DNA of 64,000 bases. It comes from Limnomonas spitsbergensis (Eukaryota > Chlorophyta > Chlorophyceae > Chlamydomonadales). Position 1 is the stretch's first letter. Every line of letters starts with the position of its first letter. The notes beneath the pieces were generated by a model. That model was not told where the DNA came from. It saw only the letters and a list, made by a program, of their open reading frames with translations, and made no database searches. Below are positions 11,801 to 22,279 of this stretch, piece by piece. The position numbers were made by a program, and so were the translations under genes. Location: NCBI GenBank assembly GCA_037349105.1, contig JAYJMM010000120.1, positions 5,460,001 through 5,524,000 of the forward strand. Reading direction: 5' to 3'.

Positions 11801-12155
11801 GCACCCGGCATCCATGGCGATGCTCCGCAAGGCCTATGCACTCCTGCAGTTCTCACCTGGCGCAGGGAGTGAGGCGATGACTGCCGCGTGGGAGCACGCT
11901 GGGTTGCAGGAGCAGCAGCAGCTGCAGCAGAGGGAGCATCAGCTGGTCGTCACTAGGGCGATGCCAGCTTTCGCTGAGCCCTCCAGGAAGAGTGTTGAGA
12001 TGGAGGCTATGGAGGCGCTGCTGGAGATGGATGGCTGGGCCTCGTCCAGCGAAGAAGAGTCGGATGATTATGTTCAGAAGAGCAGACCGGTGGTCAGCAG
12101 ACCTGCAGCAACATCTAATAAGGTGTCGAGGCCATCTCGCTTCGCTGCCCGGTAG
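8848..12155 (+). CDS. octotricopeptide-repeat (OPR) protein, probably organelle-targeted
   Basis: Two exons, 8848-10944 and 11697-12155, join in phase 0 (donor GTGTGT, acceptor TCGCAG) to 851 residues. The first 40 residues are rich in Ala, Ser and Arg with almost no acid, like a chloroplast or mitochondrial transit peptide. After a low-complexity, Lys-rich stretch, a helical-repeat region (about 420-760) shows repeated units such as FTAQELANTVWGLAKL, FSAQGVALVLHSLAELG, AQALSMTLYSLALLG and, across the splice, a unit ending in GVALMGYHPG. This is the alpha-solenoid pattern of OPR proteins, which bind specific organelle RNAs and are greatly expanded in green algae. The C-terminus is acidic and disordered. 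No RAP domain or nuclease motif follows. Target RNA and organelle cannot be read from sequence. The 752-base intron shows no coding potential. Confidence 0.8.
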
Positions 12156-12181
12156 TAACGGTGTATGGTGCACGCTGGAAC

Positions 12182-12867
12182 ATGTATGTTGAGCTGTCAG
12201 AGCTGCTGTTCCGTTTGCAGCAGGTCTTAACCCAAGCGTTTTTTGTTGAAAGTGTGAACAAAAGGCAGGCATATGCACAGACATTGGCAGCTATGGGCAC
12301 AGGGATAGCCTGTTCGTATTCATTTAGTTTGAATGCTGGTAATGCTGAATGTCTTAGCCGGCAATAAAACTGCGGTGTGGCACATTCGGGCGGTGGGAGG
12401 GGGATGTATCAGGATTTTGCCTCGTGTCAAGAAAGTCTCGCAGTCACGATTGTCGCGCGAAACCTTGGTGCCGAGGTCGGCTTTGTTGTTTCAAATGTCA
12501 TTGAGAATTCACAGTTGCCCCCAATGTCACTCTCATAATCTTTGAGCGGCTGTTCAGAGTCCAGACATTTTCGTGGACCACAGTGGTTGAGAATTTGACG
12601 CTGATTATGCATTATTATGTGCAATCAGCGGCATACCGGTACTACGTCTCCTAGGCTATAACTTAGGTTGGACCTCACTTTCAGGAGCAGATTGAGTCTG
12701 ATCTGCGCTGCTTGGTTCTCCCCAAGCAGCAAAGACCACACAAGGGGCTGCTGAAAAATCGAAAGACCCATCATCTTGATGTGATGGCTGAAGCACCCTC
12801 TCCCTGGCTGCCACAGGAAGCTTGCACAGCCCACCTTGCCCGAGTTCTCCATGCTGTTGGCCAGTGA
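12182..12867 (+). CDS. possible small two-exon gene, unrecognised
   Basis: Exon 12182-12223 (MYVELSELLFRLQQ, then GTCTTA donor) joins in phase 0 to 12685-12867 (TTTCAG acceptor, 60 codons to TGA). The predicted 74-residue protein is basic in the middle and ends LARVLHAVGQ. It starts 27 bases after the OPR stop, so the exons could instead be an alternative 3' end of that gene. No family recognised. Confidence 0.35.
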
Positions 12868-13537
12868 TGCCTCACTATCTTCTCAGTGCCCCGAAGTTTC
12901 GTCTACCTAACTTCAGTAGAGGCTTGGGTTTATCAAGAAAACAGTATCCCCTCCTACATGCCTGGTTCACTATTTGCTGCATTTCATGTTATGACCACGC
13001 TGACGTACATTTTTGCCATGAATACATGGCCATCAGCATGAGGGATAGTGACTTCCGATTGTAAAAGGAGTGAGGTCTGTGACTGGTCCTTCACTGAACC
13101 CTGGAGATCGACCCTAATGACAGCCTGGGTAATGAAATCCTACTACCTACACGAGCCAGAAGTGTCGCGCTAGCTTTAATATAACCTTGGCTTAGTGCAT
13201 CGTGAAGTCACAGCGCCTGCGACACGACTACGCTCGACAGTTGAACTCCCTAGCAGCTTATTTCATCCACAGGCGACGATATGGCGAGTCGCTGCGTACA
13301 AAAGGGTTTCAGCTACTTGCTTGAAGCGTGTATCTTAAAGTCTGGAACACAATCATCTTTGAGTTCAGTCCTTGGTGAGCTAAAAGCTATTCCCCCCTTC
13401 CCCTCCCCTTTTTGCTGTAAAAGACTGCACCTCACCATGATAGGCTGGCTGCTCATTTGATGCCTGCCTTCCAGCCTCCTAAGAAGAATGGCCGCGACCT
13501 CCAGCCTACCTACCAGCTGAACATCACTCACAGTCTG

Positions 13538-13807
13538 TCACATGTTGCGTCCTCTTGATTCACCGTGCTCAGGGTCCCGAAGTCTCATGTCATCTTCGAC
13601 CGTGTTGTCATCGTCCTCCGTCGCCTCAAGAGGAGGGCTAGCAAATGCTGCTGCGTTCAGGCCAGGGCATGCCCTTTTCCCGCAGGCTTGCACCTCCAGC
13701 TCCTCTTGCCGCTGTGCATCTTGTAGAAATAGACATGGGCTGGTGGGGCCCGGCCAGCAGCACTTGATGTCGCGGCGTGCCATGGCATGCTCAGCAGGTG
13801 GGCACAT
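13538..13807 (-). CDS. hypothetical 89-residue protein
   Basis: One uninterrupted ATG-to-TGA frame. It has several Cys (CCWPGPTSPC, then QACGKRACPG), an acidic middle (EATEDDDNTVEDDMR) and an RGRN end. GC content resembles real exons here, but the plus strand is open across the same bases. No family recognised; it may be chance. Confidence 0.25.
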   Translation of the reverse strand: MCPPAEHAMARRDIKCCWPGPTSPCLFLQDAQRQEELEVQACGKRACPGLNAAAFASPPLEATEDDDNTVEDDMRLRDPEHGESRGRNM

Positions 13808-14062
13808 GGGCTATTGTATGAGCTAGTCAACCGGTATTTTAGGTTTATTTCCTCACGAATTCATATTCTGCGGAGAGATTATGAATGGCCGCCTGCCGGC
13901 CTCATGGCATTTCCTTCGGACCCTGAGCTTGATGACTTCAGCTATGTCGCGTAGCATCTGTTGAGTTTTATTTTAAGGGCACCTCCTGTACATTTCAGTC
14001 ACATTGCAGCCTGCGGATGAGGTGCTACGACGTATGGGTGCACCGTCGGGGGTGGTACAAGC

Positions 14063-14102
14063 TTCAACCCCCCCCCATTAGCCCCCCCCCCCCCCCCCCC
14101 CC
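14063..14102. repeat. poly-C tract
   Basis: Two C runs split by ATTAG. Length is likely unreliable in the assembly. Confidence 0.8.
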
Positions 14103-14522
14103 ATATTAGGGTTTAAGCTTGTCCCCCCTCGACGAGAGTGCACTCCATTCCAGAGGGACCCCGGGGCCACATTCACCGTAGGAGGGACCACTGCTTGTAG
14201 GGGCTAGGCCTGTCATGTCTTGGTCCCAATGGCCCTGCAGTGGCCCACAGGAATTCCCTAACTAAAAGCTGGTCTGGTGCACACTTCAAACCAGGGGTGA
14301 AACCCCTGCTTCAAAAATACTGGACTGCAGCACCATTCCACAACTCGGAGCTCACCATCAAACTAGCAGAACCTGAATACATGCCTTTTGGATAATCTCA
14401 ATTTTCCCCACCTCTCCGCTCTCTCTGACTGGGTCTGTTTCATACACTCAGCCATGCGCTGGCATTCCATTTCCAAACGCCGGAATCCCTTGACTCGAGT
14501 GTCCCCACCTGCCTCTGGATAG

Positions 14523-14824
14523 GCCTGGGACGAGCACCACCCAAGGTCATTAACATTGAGTTCGACCCCCAGGATGTGGAGGCCTTCATTGAGATTGCGG
14601 ACGCTATTGAGGCGGCTTTTCCCAAGGTTATTGTGAATGGCAATGAGGAGGCAGGAGGCAGGCCCGGTTCATTTGAGGTCAGCACTGAGGATGGTGTTGG
14701 CCTGTTCAGCCGGCTATCATCGCAGAAGCTACCCAGTCCTCAAGATATCTTAGACCGGATTGTCCATCGGGCCCAGTTCCTGTCGGGAGACACTGATAAA
14801 GAGAATAGGCCTTTCTGTGGTTAG
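14523..14824 (+). CDS. selenoprotein H / Rdx-family-like protein, C-terminal exon (5' exons not found)
   Basis: After a GGATAG acceptor the frame reads VINIEFDPQDVEAFIEIADAI, a Phe-Pro strand (AFPKVIVNGNEE), then RPGSFEVSTEDG, LFSRLSSQK, LPSPQDILDRI and a stop. The order matches the beta-alpha-beta plus G-SFEV core of the Rdx thioredoxin-like family (SelH, SelW). Where those proteins carry CxxC or CxxU after the first strand (IEHC...), this one has FDPQDV with no Cys, so it looks redox-inactive. The exon begins with two bases of a split codon, so at least one upstream exon exists; I could not place it with confidence. Function unknown. Confidence 0.5.
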
Positions 14825-15138
14825 CCGGATATGCTATGAAAGAGAGGTATCTACTGTTCTTCAGACTAATCTTGAGACATCCAATGCATCCTTCTTTGTC
14901 TAATCATTGCGACTTTCTGCCTATGACTGTCCTGTAGAGTTCTTGGCAGGAACTATGCCACATCAATGTGACTTCAGTTGTTTACGTCATTGTGTGTCAT
15001 GACAAGAGTGGGTTTTGGAAGTTTTTGAATCTTCTCACAGCCATGCATGTCTACCCTGTTAGAGTATCCGATGAAGCTCGAGCTCATGGGAGGAGTCATG
15101 GGGAAACAACCAGCTGTGACTTTCCTGCCTCCGTGCAG

Positions 15139-15435
15139 AAACAGCATTGCTTAAATCATGGCGACAGACAATGTACTGGTGAGTGTAGCCCTAGTCGCAT
15201 TAAATAATAAATACCGATAATACATTTGTTACCAGTCACCGTCCAAGCAGCAGCCCTAGCCGTTGCATCATCATGCGGGGCTGGCAACAGCATGAGTGCC
15301 AGTGGCACTGCGCTGCTCGCCTTGCAGGACAGCAGGGATTCCAGTTTCGTGATATCTGGCCTGCCAGAGGGTGGTTTGGGGGAGGACTGTGTGGCTCTGG
15401 TCTGTGAGAACATGTGCAAGCTCATGGGTCAATGA
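15139..15435 (+). CDS. possible 3' exons of an unidentified gene
   Basis: Exon 15139-15178 (GTGCAG acceptor, GTGAGT donor) joins in phase to 15236-15435 (TTACCAG acceptor), ending at TGA. The 79 codons are Ala/Ser-rich with SSFVISGLPEGGLGEDCVAL. The stop falls at the start of a family A repeat. No upstream exon found and no family recognised. Confidence 0.3.
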
Positions 15436-15570
15436 CTTGACACCTCTGGGCCCTGCTCAAAAAGGCTCGGACGCGTGGGCACCTTACTTATGGGTTGGGA
15501 GGAGGGAATGAAACGAACACAAGGGGGCAGGAAAATGAAGGAACAGACAAAAGGCTGGAAAAGAAAGACA
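15424..15570 (-). repeat. dispersed repeat family A, copy 5, with pyrimidine-rich 5' tract
   Basis: The minus strand reads a C/T-rich stretch, then GGTGCCCACGCGTCCGAGCC, GAGCAGGGCCCAGAGGTGTC and GTCATTGACC. This is the same order as the copies at 2638 and 2946, showing that the C/T tract is part of the repeat. Confidence 0.65.
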
Positions 15571-15957
15571 AATGAAGTTCCAGCCTCTGAAAACGTCTAC
15601 GCCTCACCGCTGTATACCACGTCTTTCACAAAAGCCAGGGCATCCCACCCAAGCCAGCCCCGGTACAACTCAAAGAAGTCTCTAGCACTGTTTGGAGAAG
15701 CACTCTCTTCGTCTTAGGTTTGCATTTGCTCCTCGCCGCCTAATGGTACCTTCTTTATGGGTACCCTGGTTTCAAAATATATTCTTGGTCCCCTTTTTTC
15801 TCTGCATGCAAGCCCTGTGTTCCTACAGTTTCTGACGCCATCTGATGCAGGTGTTATCTCAGAATACACCCTATTGGCCCCCTGCATTGTGCTGAAGTCT
15901 CTTCCCCTCTGCTCGACCGGCCATGCCTGGATGGAGCCAGCCCCTCCAGGGCCAGCT

Positions 15958-18900
15958 TCATCTCCTGTCTTTAGGCTGCACGTGTAATGTGGGCCTTTGC
16001 AGGCTACGCCCTCCTGAAGGGGTGGACACTGCTGAGCCACGTTTCTGACCCGCCTTGAGCCTGCCGTGGCTGGCCTGTTGCCAGCCCTTCTCTGCTGGCA
16101 GCAATCGTGGAGCCCCCCCGGACTGCCGGGCGCTAAAGTCTGAACCAACGTCCTCAGCCATGGTGGGCAGATCAGCAGCAGCACTAGCTGCGCCTGGTCC
16201 CAGATCCAACCCAGGCCTTGCAACCGGCAGCACAATTGCACAGCTGACAGAGGGGGCAGCGGCAGAGACGGTGCACAGGTTGAGGGCCACAGAGTGGCTC
16301 CCGGATGGAAGCGCAGGCTGAGCTGGCTGTGCATGCTCTCCAGCTTTTGAAACGTCCTCCGTGGCCGAAGCCAGATGCCGTTCTGGGCGTGGCGTCCGCT
16401 GCTGCTGCAGCTGGCGCTGCAACCAGGCTGGACAAGCCGACACCTTACTGCTCCGCTGCACCAGCAGGGCCACCTGCTCATGGGCAAAGCTCTGAATGTC
16501 CATGGGGTTGAATTCGGCCAGCTGCATCGCTGCAGGGCCTGCAGCACCCGCCTGGCTGCTCGCCTTGGACTCTGACAGACAGCCTTCCCAAAAGCGTAAT
16601 GCCGCCCGACGTGATGCAATCTCGTCAGCGGCACCAGATCCTCCGGTAAGGGCAACATCAGTTTGGACTGCTGACGTCTTGACAGGGCTTGACCTTCCAG
16701 TCAGTTTCACATGCTGACCCTTCTGGAAGGGGACCTCTGACAAAGCACAAGCCACCTGCACGTGACACTCCTCGTCCGCAACCGCGACAGCAGATCCACG
16801 GGAAAGAAGTAAGGCTGCAGCATCAGAAGCTTCAGCGGCGCCTGACCCAGCCACCGGTTGCAAACCAGGCAGGCTGGATAGAAGCTGCCCGGCACCTGCC
16901 AGCTCCTCGGATGTCGGGTCCGCATCCTGGTCATAGGCTGCACCCCCTCTGCTCCTGACGGATGTTTGCAGCGTCAAGAGCTGCTCCTACAGACACATGA
17001 TGAGACACATGGATGCCTTGTTTAAGCTCTCCCCCCTCTCCCCCCCTTAAAACGAGTCCGTACACACAGCTACGGGTACGGTGGATGGCTCTTTGTGCAC
17101 CTTGACAGAGTGATAACGAACTTAAGGTCTAACTTAAAACAAACGCATAGCAGCACTCATAACAATTTCATGGCAGCACGCAGAAGCCAACTCATGGCAA
17201 CACAGCTTGATAAGGAACTCAGAGTAAGTAAGTAAGCTTGATATGGAAATCGTACCATCCCTCATACCAAACTCATGGCTCAACACAGAGACTGCCATGC
17301 TCTGGTCTCAAGATGCTTCCTTACTCTGCATCCGATATGTTTGACAAGGAAGCAAGGATCTGGCGATTGTAGCTGGCTGCATCTCGAGCCGTCGCTGCCG
17401 CATGGGTCGCTCCCTGTGGTAAATGCTGGCGGCACGAGGCAGTACCACTGCTTGACGAACATCCGCTTGCCTGTGTCCAGGTCGGTATAGCTGCTCGCTA
17501 TCAAGGCGCCCCCACCCATATGCAGCACCTGCAAGCTTAGGGCAGGGGCGACAGGACAAGTCGGATGCTCAGGGAATGGTTTCAATACGCATGGAAAAGA
17601 ACAACAGAAACAGGCCTAACTTATAGCCTGTATAACTTTCACATGCCAGTTCAAGTACATGGAAAATTAGTGCGCCCTGCCTGCCTTTGTTCATAAATGT
17701 GCAGTCGCTGAGGGCTTATCCATAAAGATACGGATCAGCGCAAGACCTTGACACTCAAGACATCTATTGTTCAGTTTGGATCCTGTTCTCTGCCCCCTTC
17801 CACCTAGTCACCTTGCACAGGGCAGCCATGGACCTCCTATTGGCCTTCGCCTCCTCCTCGCTGTCAAATTCCAGGGGGCTTGGCATCAGCAGGAGCGGCC
17901 AGCCGTAAGTCAGGCTCTCACTCAGGCTGCAGGCCTTTGTCACGTCACGGCATGAGCGGGATTGAAAGTCAGGGTTTGGAGGTGAGGTGGAGCCCGCATG
18001 GATGAATGGGATATGCACGTGGGAAGGAATACCTATGATGTGTGTTTGCAGCAATGATCTGTCAGTTTCAAGGGAGCGGCATTCCAACACTGTCTCCTAT
18101 ACAGGATCCAGCAGGCCTGTTGCCATCGTACCTGCACCAACCGCTCCAGGACAAGCTCCTCCTTTTCCCTCGCCAGACAGGTCTCTCCGAAGAAAGAAGG
18201 TAGGCTCGGATCCAGCGCTGTGCCTGGGACTCTGAGGCTGTGACGCAGGCCCACTCCGATGGTCTGGTGATCCTGGACGATGTCCGCCTGCCCTAGGCAT
18301 GTGTGGGTGACAGCGCAGCCAACGGAGCCCCCCGATGACAATGAGCTGCCTGCAAGATCCAGGTTGTGGGGTGTGGCTGCTTAATGGATGGCAGCATGAC
18401 AGCAGGCCATGCTACAGGCCGTCCATCAAAAGCTGCATGGGTGAAGCTGGGAAAAAGTACCACATCCGCCAGAGCTAAGCAAGCAGGCTCAGCAAATCAA
18501 ATAAGACCTCTGGCCAGGGTGCACTGATGACAACTACTGGAAGATTCTCAAAGCCCAAGGGCAGCTTAGAGGTTCATGGGGGCTGAGACCACTGGGCAAC
18601 ATCCAGTCAAGAGCTGCAGCGTCAAGGCTCCCTGCTTACCTGCAGCATGTTCAACAGGCACTCCATGGCATGCGCACATGAGCTGTGGACGTCGCAGCCC
18701 CCCCTGAATGCGTCCGAGCTGTGAGGACAGCTGAAGATGCAGCAGGCGGCTGAGATCGGGTGCACTCTCCTTGTTCCTTCGCGCAGGGTCAGGCTTTCCA
18801 GCAGGGCCTACAGAGGCCTCGGGTTCTACAGCTGGGTTTATGCCAGTCTGGTCCTCCGGGAGGGGAATAGCAGGATCCCTTGCTGCTGCTGCTGTTCTTT

Positions 18901-19503
18901 CTGGGAGGCGGAGGGTAATTGACCTTGGCGAGGGAGTTGGCAGCAGTTGCTGCAGCCACAACATGCACTGGCGCTCTGCCATCAGGGGCTCTGTTGGACA
19001 TGACAGAGAGATCCCAAAAAATGTCAGAAAAACAGGAGTCAGGCGTTCAAATTTCAGGCAGGTCAGATCACTCAGATGATGCGCTGAAGCCTGGCTCATT
19101 ATGTGCAATCTCCTGAGTTTCTTGTTGTCATTAAGTATGAGCTCATAAGACGGTGCAACCTGAGGGCCAGCCCCCCCTTATTGCCTAGAAATCATTCATT
19201 CCGTTTGACACGTACTGTCAGTCTGTCACACGCTCGCTCACCTGCAGTACAGATGTCTACACTGCAGTTATCATGCATCGCCATATCCGCCATGAAGGCT
19301 GCCACAGATGGATCCAGCTGCTGACCTATTCCAGCACCTTGCCAGGACAGGCTCATATATTCGGAAAGTACATTGCGAATGCTGCCTGTTGCTGGAGGCA
19401 GCGTCGGGTCAAGGCTGTTTGAATGGCTTGACTGCTCTGCAGGCGTGACAAAAAGTGGCTGGAGCACTGTGAAGGTGATGTGGATGTTCATTTCAGCAGC
19501 CAT
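15958..19503 (-). CDS. M1AP-like protein (meiosis 1 associated protein family)
   Basis: Exons 19242-19503, 18640-18990, 18132-18349, 17812-17934, 17325-17528 and 15958-16986 join in phase to 728 residues. The first begins ATGGCTGC right after a CAACAG acceptor, so more 5' exons probably exist (perhaps up to 20.6 kb). Resemblance to vertebrate M1AP as I recall it: CSLSESLTYGWPLLLMPSP against an ESLTYGLPF block, then RRSMAALCK, WYCLVPPAF, and CFLVKHIGCREQLLTL against an LLVKA..REL block; upstream PQLMCACH matches a CLKC region. The order is kept over five exons. M1AP acts in meiotic prophase with TEX11 and SHOC1 in animals. The last 343 codons are Ala/Ser/Gln-rich and have no counterpart that I know. 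Family call is from memory; a profile search would settle it. Confidence 0.6.
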
Positions 19504-22279
19504 CTGTTGCAAGGAAGGAGCAGCAGGAGGAGGCAAGGAGCTTATCTACACGCTGCTTCCTAAGGCTCAACCACGGAGGACATGAAGAAAATGCGGTGCC
19601 TTGATGTACAGTAGCTAAACTACTATCAGACAAGCAAGCAGAAAAGCACTCAGCGCAAAATGTGTTGAATAATTTGAACAAGATGCTCATAAGCCTACAT
19701 AGGCCCTGGACAAAATCCAAGGCTGTATTTGCTGGCCCTACATCAAGAATTTTGTGGAGCTGCGGTGTAGGTTGGAAACTCTGAGCCAAGACGTGCACTG
19801 CCCGGTACGATGAGGGCGCAGCATCTTTGGCCAGAAGTGTGACGAGAGATTTTAGGCAGAGTGCTGCGAAATGGACGCAGCGTTTGAATCTAAGAGTGAG
19901 TGAGCGCTTGGGGCGACGGTGGAAGACATAACAGCTTTCCAGCCAAGATCCAGCTTCTGAACAACAGCCCTGACAGATCAAGATCCATTCAATAGATTTG
20001 TTTTGAACATTCATGATACTCCGGTGCTTTGGATTTGTGTTGCCAGAACTTGTGAGCTTGACACTCACCAACTTTCTTGGTGTCTGAGGTTCGTGCGGCC
20101 TCGTGGGTTTGAACCTTGGACATGGCTAGCATCCACTCCCTTAAGCTGAACTGGATTGGTCGGCACACTCTTGCAAGGCTTACATCTTTAGCTGATTGCT
20201 GGCTCCTCTGAACCTGATATAGCCCGAGGTGGATGCTGCAGCCCTCCTGCTCAAAAAAAACAGCTGAACTTCCCAAGCGTGTCAAGCATGCTCTAGCCCA
20301 CGAGGCACGAGAATTATCTAGGCAATCTAGAAGAAAAACTGAGGTCTTGATCATGACAGGCGAAAGGCAAACACAGAGAACATGAAGCGTGCGTGATGTG
20401 CTCAGTGCTCTGCTCCCTTCCCCCGAACCCCAGTCACTGAACCACGGCCCATCAGCCGTGACTCCCATTCAGGATTCTTGAAATTCGTGCCCATAATCGA
20501 GAGCTTAAAATGGGTCTCTTCTCGAACATGGCTCGCTATGTCGGTGCTGTTGGAGCTTGGAGCCTCGGGATGAATCAACTCGTCCACTACTCGGAGAATT
20601 ACCGAGTTGGCAGGTGAACTTCATGGACGGTGCATCTGGTCATATTTCGATGCTGACAATATGTCGTGACGCTGCGCAGGACTCTAGAAATGTACGATGC
20701 TCAAGTTAAGAGTCTAGCTTTACAACAGGTAATGTTCGTCGCAATCGTCTGACACAGGACAGTGCTTCCACGACCAACAAATAATGGTATGCATTGTAAA
20801 AACTCTTATAATGCAGGTCTCTGGGGGTATAAATCATCATCATTGATCCATGGACGTGACGAACGAGCTCTGGCCTCTGGGCATGTCAGTTCGCTGTAGC
20901 TCAACCTTCATCATTACACGAGTGGCGCTGAGCTGTGTTTGACGTGTTGAATAAGCTTGCAACAGGACACGAACTTGCTGAAGCTGCAGAACAGCTGGAC
21001 CCATCATGCTATGCAATCCCCATGCCGTGCCATGGGAGCTTTTGTATTGGTCCTCAATGCACTGCATGTAGCCCAGCTTGCCCATTATTGATTTGAAAAG
21101 GCTGCAAACGTGCTGCTGACGGCTATCTCTTAACATTAGTGAAATCTGGTCAACACTTTGTTAAAATCTATTGCATGATGAAATAACGAGACATGGGTCG
21201 TATGCTGTCATATGTAAAGAACACTTGTGTGCAACCTTTACACACTCACGATGTTATGCTACTAGCATACACTATACAAAATATTTGTTTTCACAAGTTA
21301 AGGCAAACAAGACTCTCACGTCTTATCAAAATCATCAGAGACCTTTGTGGTTGCGCGTCAGAGCGCACGTTGTACCAGTGTGGTGCATCAATGCATCATG
21401 CAACTTGGAGCCCAGTGGTGCTGGTACATTTCGGCTTTTGTGGCATCGTGTGTGAAGGCTGGGCATCAAATTGGACTAAGGCTCTTTCATAGGCACTTCA
21501 GCAAGTAAGCCTCTCTGCCCCTCTTACACCTCAAGATGCTACATGCAGCTGCTGAGGAGAGTTCAGTCACCTGTCCTGCACCAAAATACCAGTGGCTTGC
21601 TCCATCTGTTGGTCCATCGGGAAGACTGTATCGGCCCTAACGTTTGCAGCTCTCTTATTAAATCACATGCTGCCAACTCACATGAATCAGCGGCTGCGGG
21701 AGGCCCAGGTGGTCAGGTGGTCATTTTTACTGTGTATCTAACTACCCATTCACTGAAACAACAAAACAACCACAGACAGGACAGAGGGAGCAGAAGACAC
21801 CGGAAGGCCATGGCCGCTGAGGACACTGACAGAGGGAATGATGGGCAAAGAGTTGAGGACAGAGCTCCCCAATAATCAGAATATGACAGACACGCATGAG
21901 GCTCACATCTGCAAGCGGTAAGTTCAATGTCAGTGATGTCTCAGCCCTCTCAATCTAGAGATTCATGATCGCTAGCGAGGACGGATAGCTACAGGAGTGA
22001 AATAACCAGTTCCTCATGCTTGCACCATTTCTTTGTTTCTTATTCCACATCGATGGATACCGTGAAGCGCAAGATTGAGCTGATTGGAGTTTGCCCCAGA
22101 GTGTCCATATATCTGCTTAGGGCCCAGGAAGTACAACCCCGGTTTTGGCTGTCTCAGCGACATATCCTGGCCTTGAACCCTCGCCTGCAAAAATGATTTC
22201 TGACTGAAAATGAGGCTTCTTGGTTCCTCATGATGTGTTCCATTCACAAGTCTCACACTCAGGCTGCAACCAAACAATC
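19504..22279. other. unresolved region: likely 5' exons of the M1AP-like gene and the end of another minus gene
   Basis: Minus-strand open stretches could be exons. At 20218-20275 (FFEQEGCSIHLGLYQ, before a GTTCAG donor) the text recalls a REGC..LRLA block upstream in M1AP. Near 20440-20520 there is MGTNFKNPEWESRLMGRG. I could not chain these in phase. A minus segment at 22060-22190, after a TTTTTGCAG acceptor, and a plus ORF at 22053-22199 (48 aa) compete for the same bases. The gene end at 20840-21610 is listed separately. Confidence 0.4.
20840..21615 (-). CDS. last two exons of an unidentified gene
   Basis: An open segment ending at 21571 (frame PDGPTDGASHWYFGAGQ, donor GTGACT) joins in phase 0 to 20840-21145 (acceptor TTGACCAG), which runs 102 codons to TGA. 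The last exon is helical and Gln/Met-rich (LFKSIMGKLGYMQCIEDQ, LQLQQVRVLLQAYSTRQTQL). No family recognised; upstream exons not placed. It lies between PNUTS and the M1AP-like gene in the same orientation. Confidence 0.4.

Larger units (their letters stand above)
12868..14522. other. mostly non-coding stretch with one minus-strand ORF and a poly-C tract
   Basis: Apart from the minus ORF at 13538-13807 and a poly-C run near 14070, I see only weak candidates. One is a possible plus exon at 13472-13513 (PPKKNGRDLQPTYQ) after a TTCCAG acceptor, which could belong to the Rdx-like gene downstream. A perfect short palindrome, CAGGGGT-gaa-ACCCCTG, lies near 14293. Confidence 0.4.
14825..15957. other. 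intergenic region with a weak gene end and a family A repeat
   Basis: Contains the two-exon candidate at 15139-15435 and the minus-oriented family A copy with its purine-rich tail (15424-15570). The remaining 15570-15957 shows no exon that I can support beyond the 3' flank of the M1AP-like gene. Confidence 0.5.

Noticed and set aside
15714..16658. 314-codon minus ORF overlapping the M1AP-like last exon
   Set aside because: Other reading frame of the same Ala/Ser/Gln-rich exon; the frame ending at 15958 joins in phase with the upstream exons.
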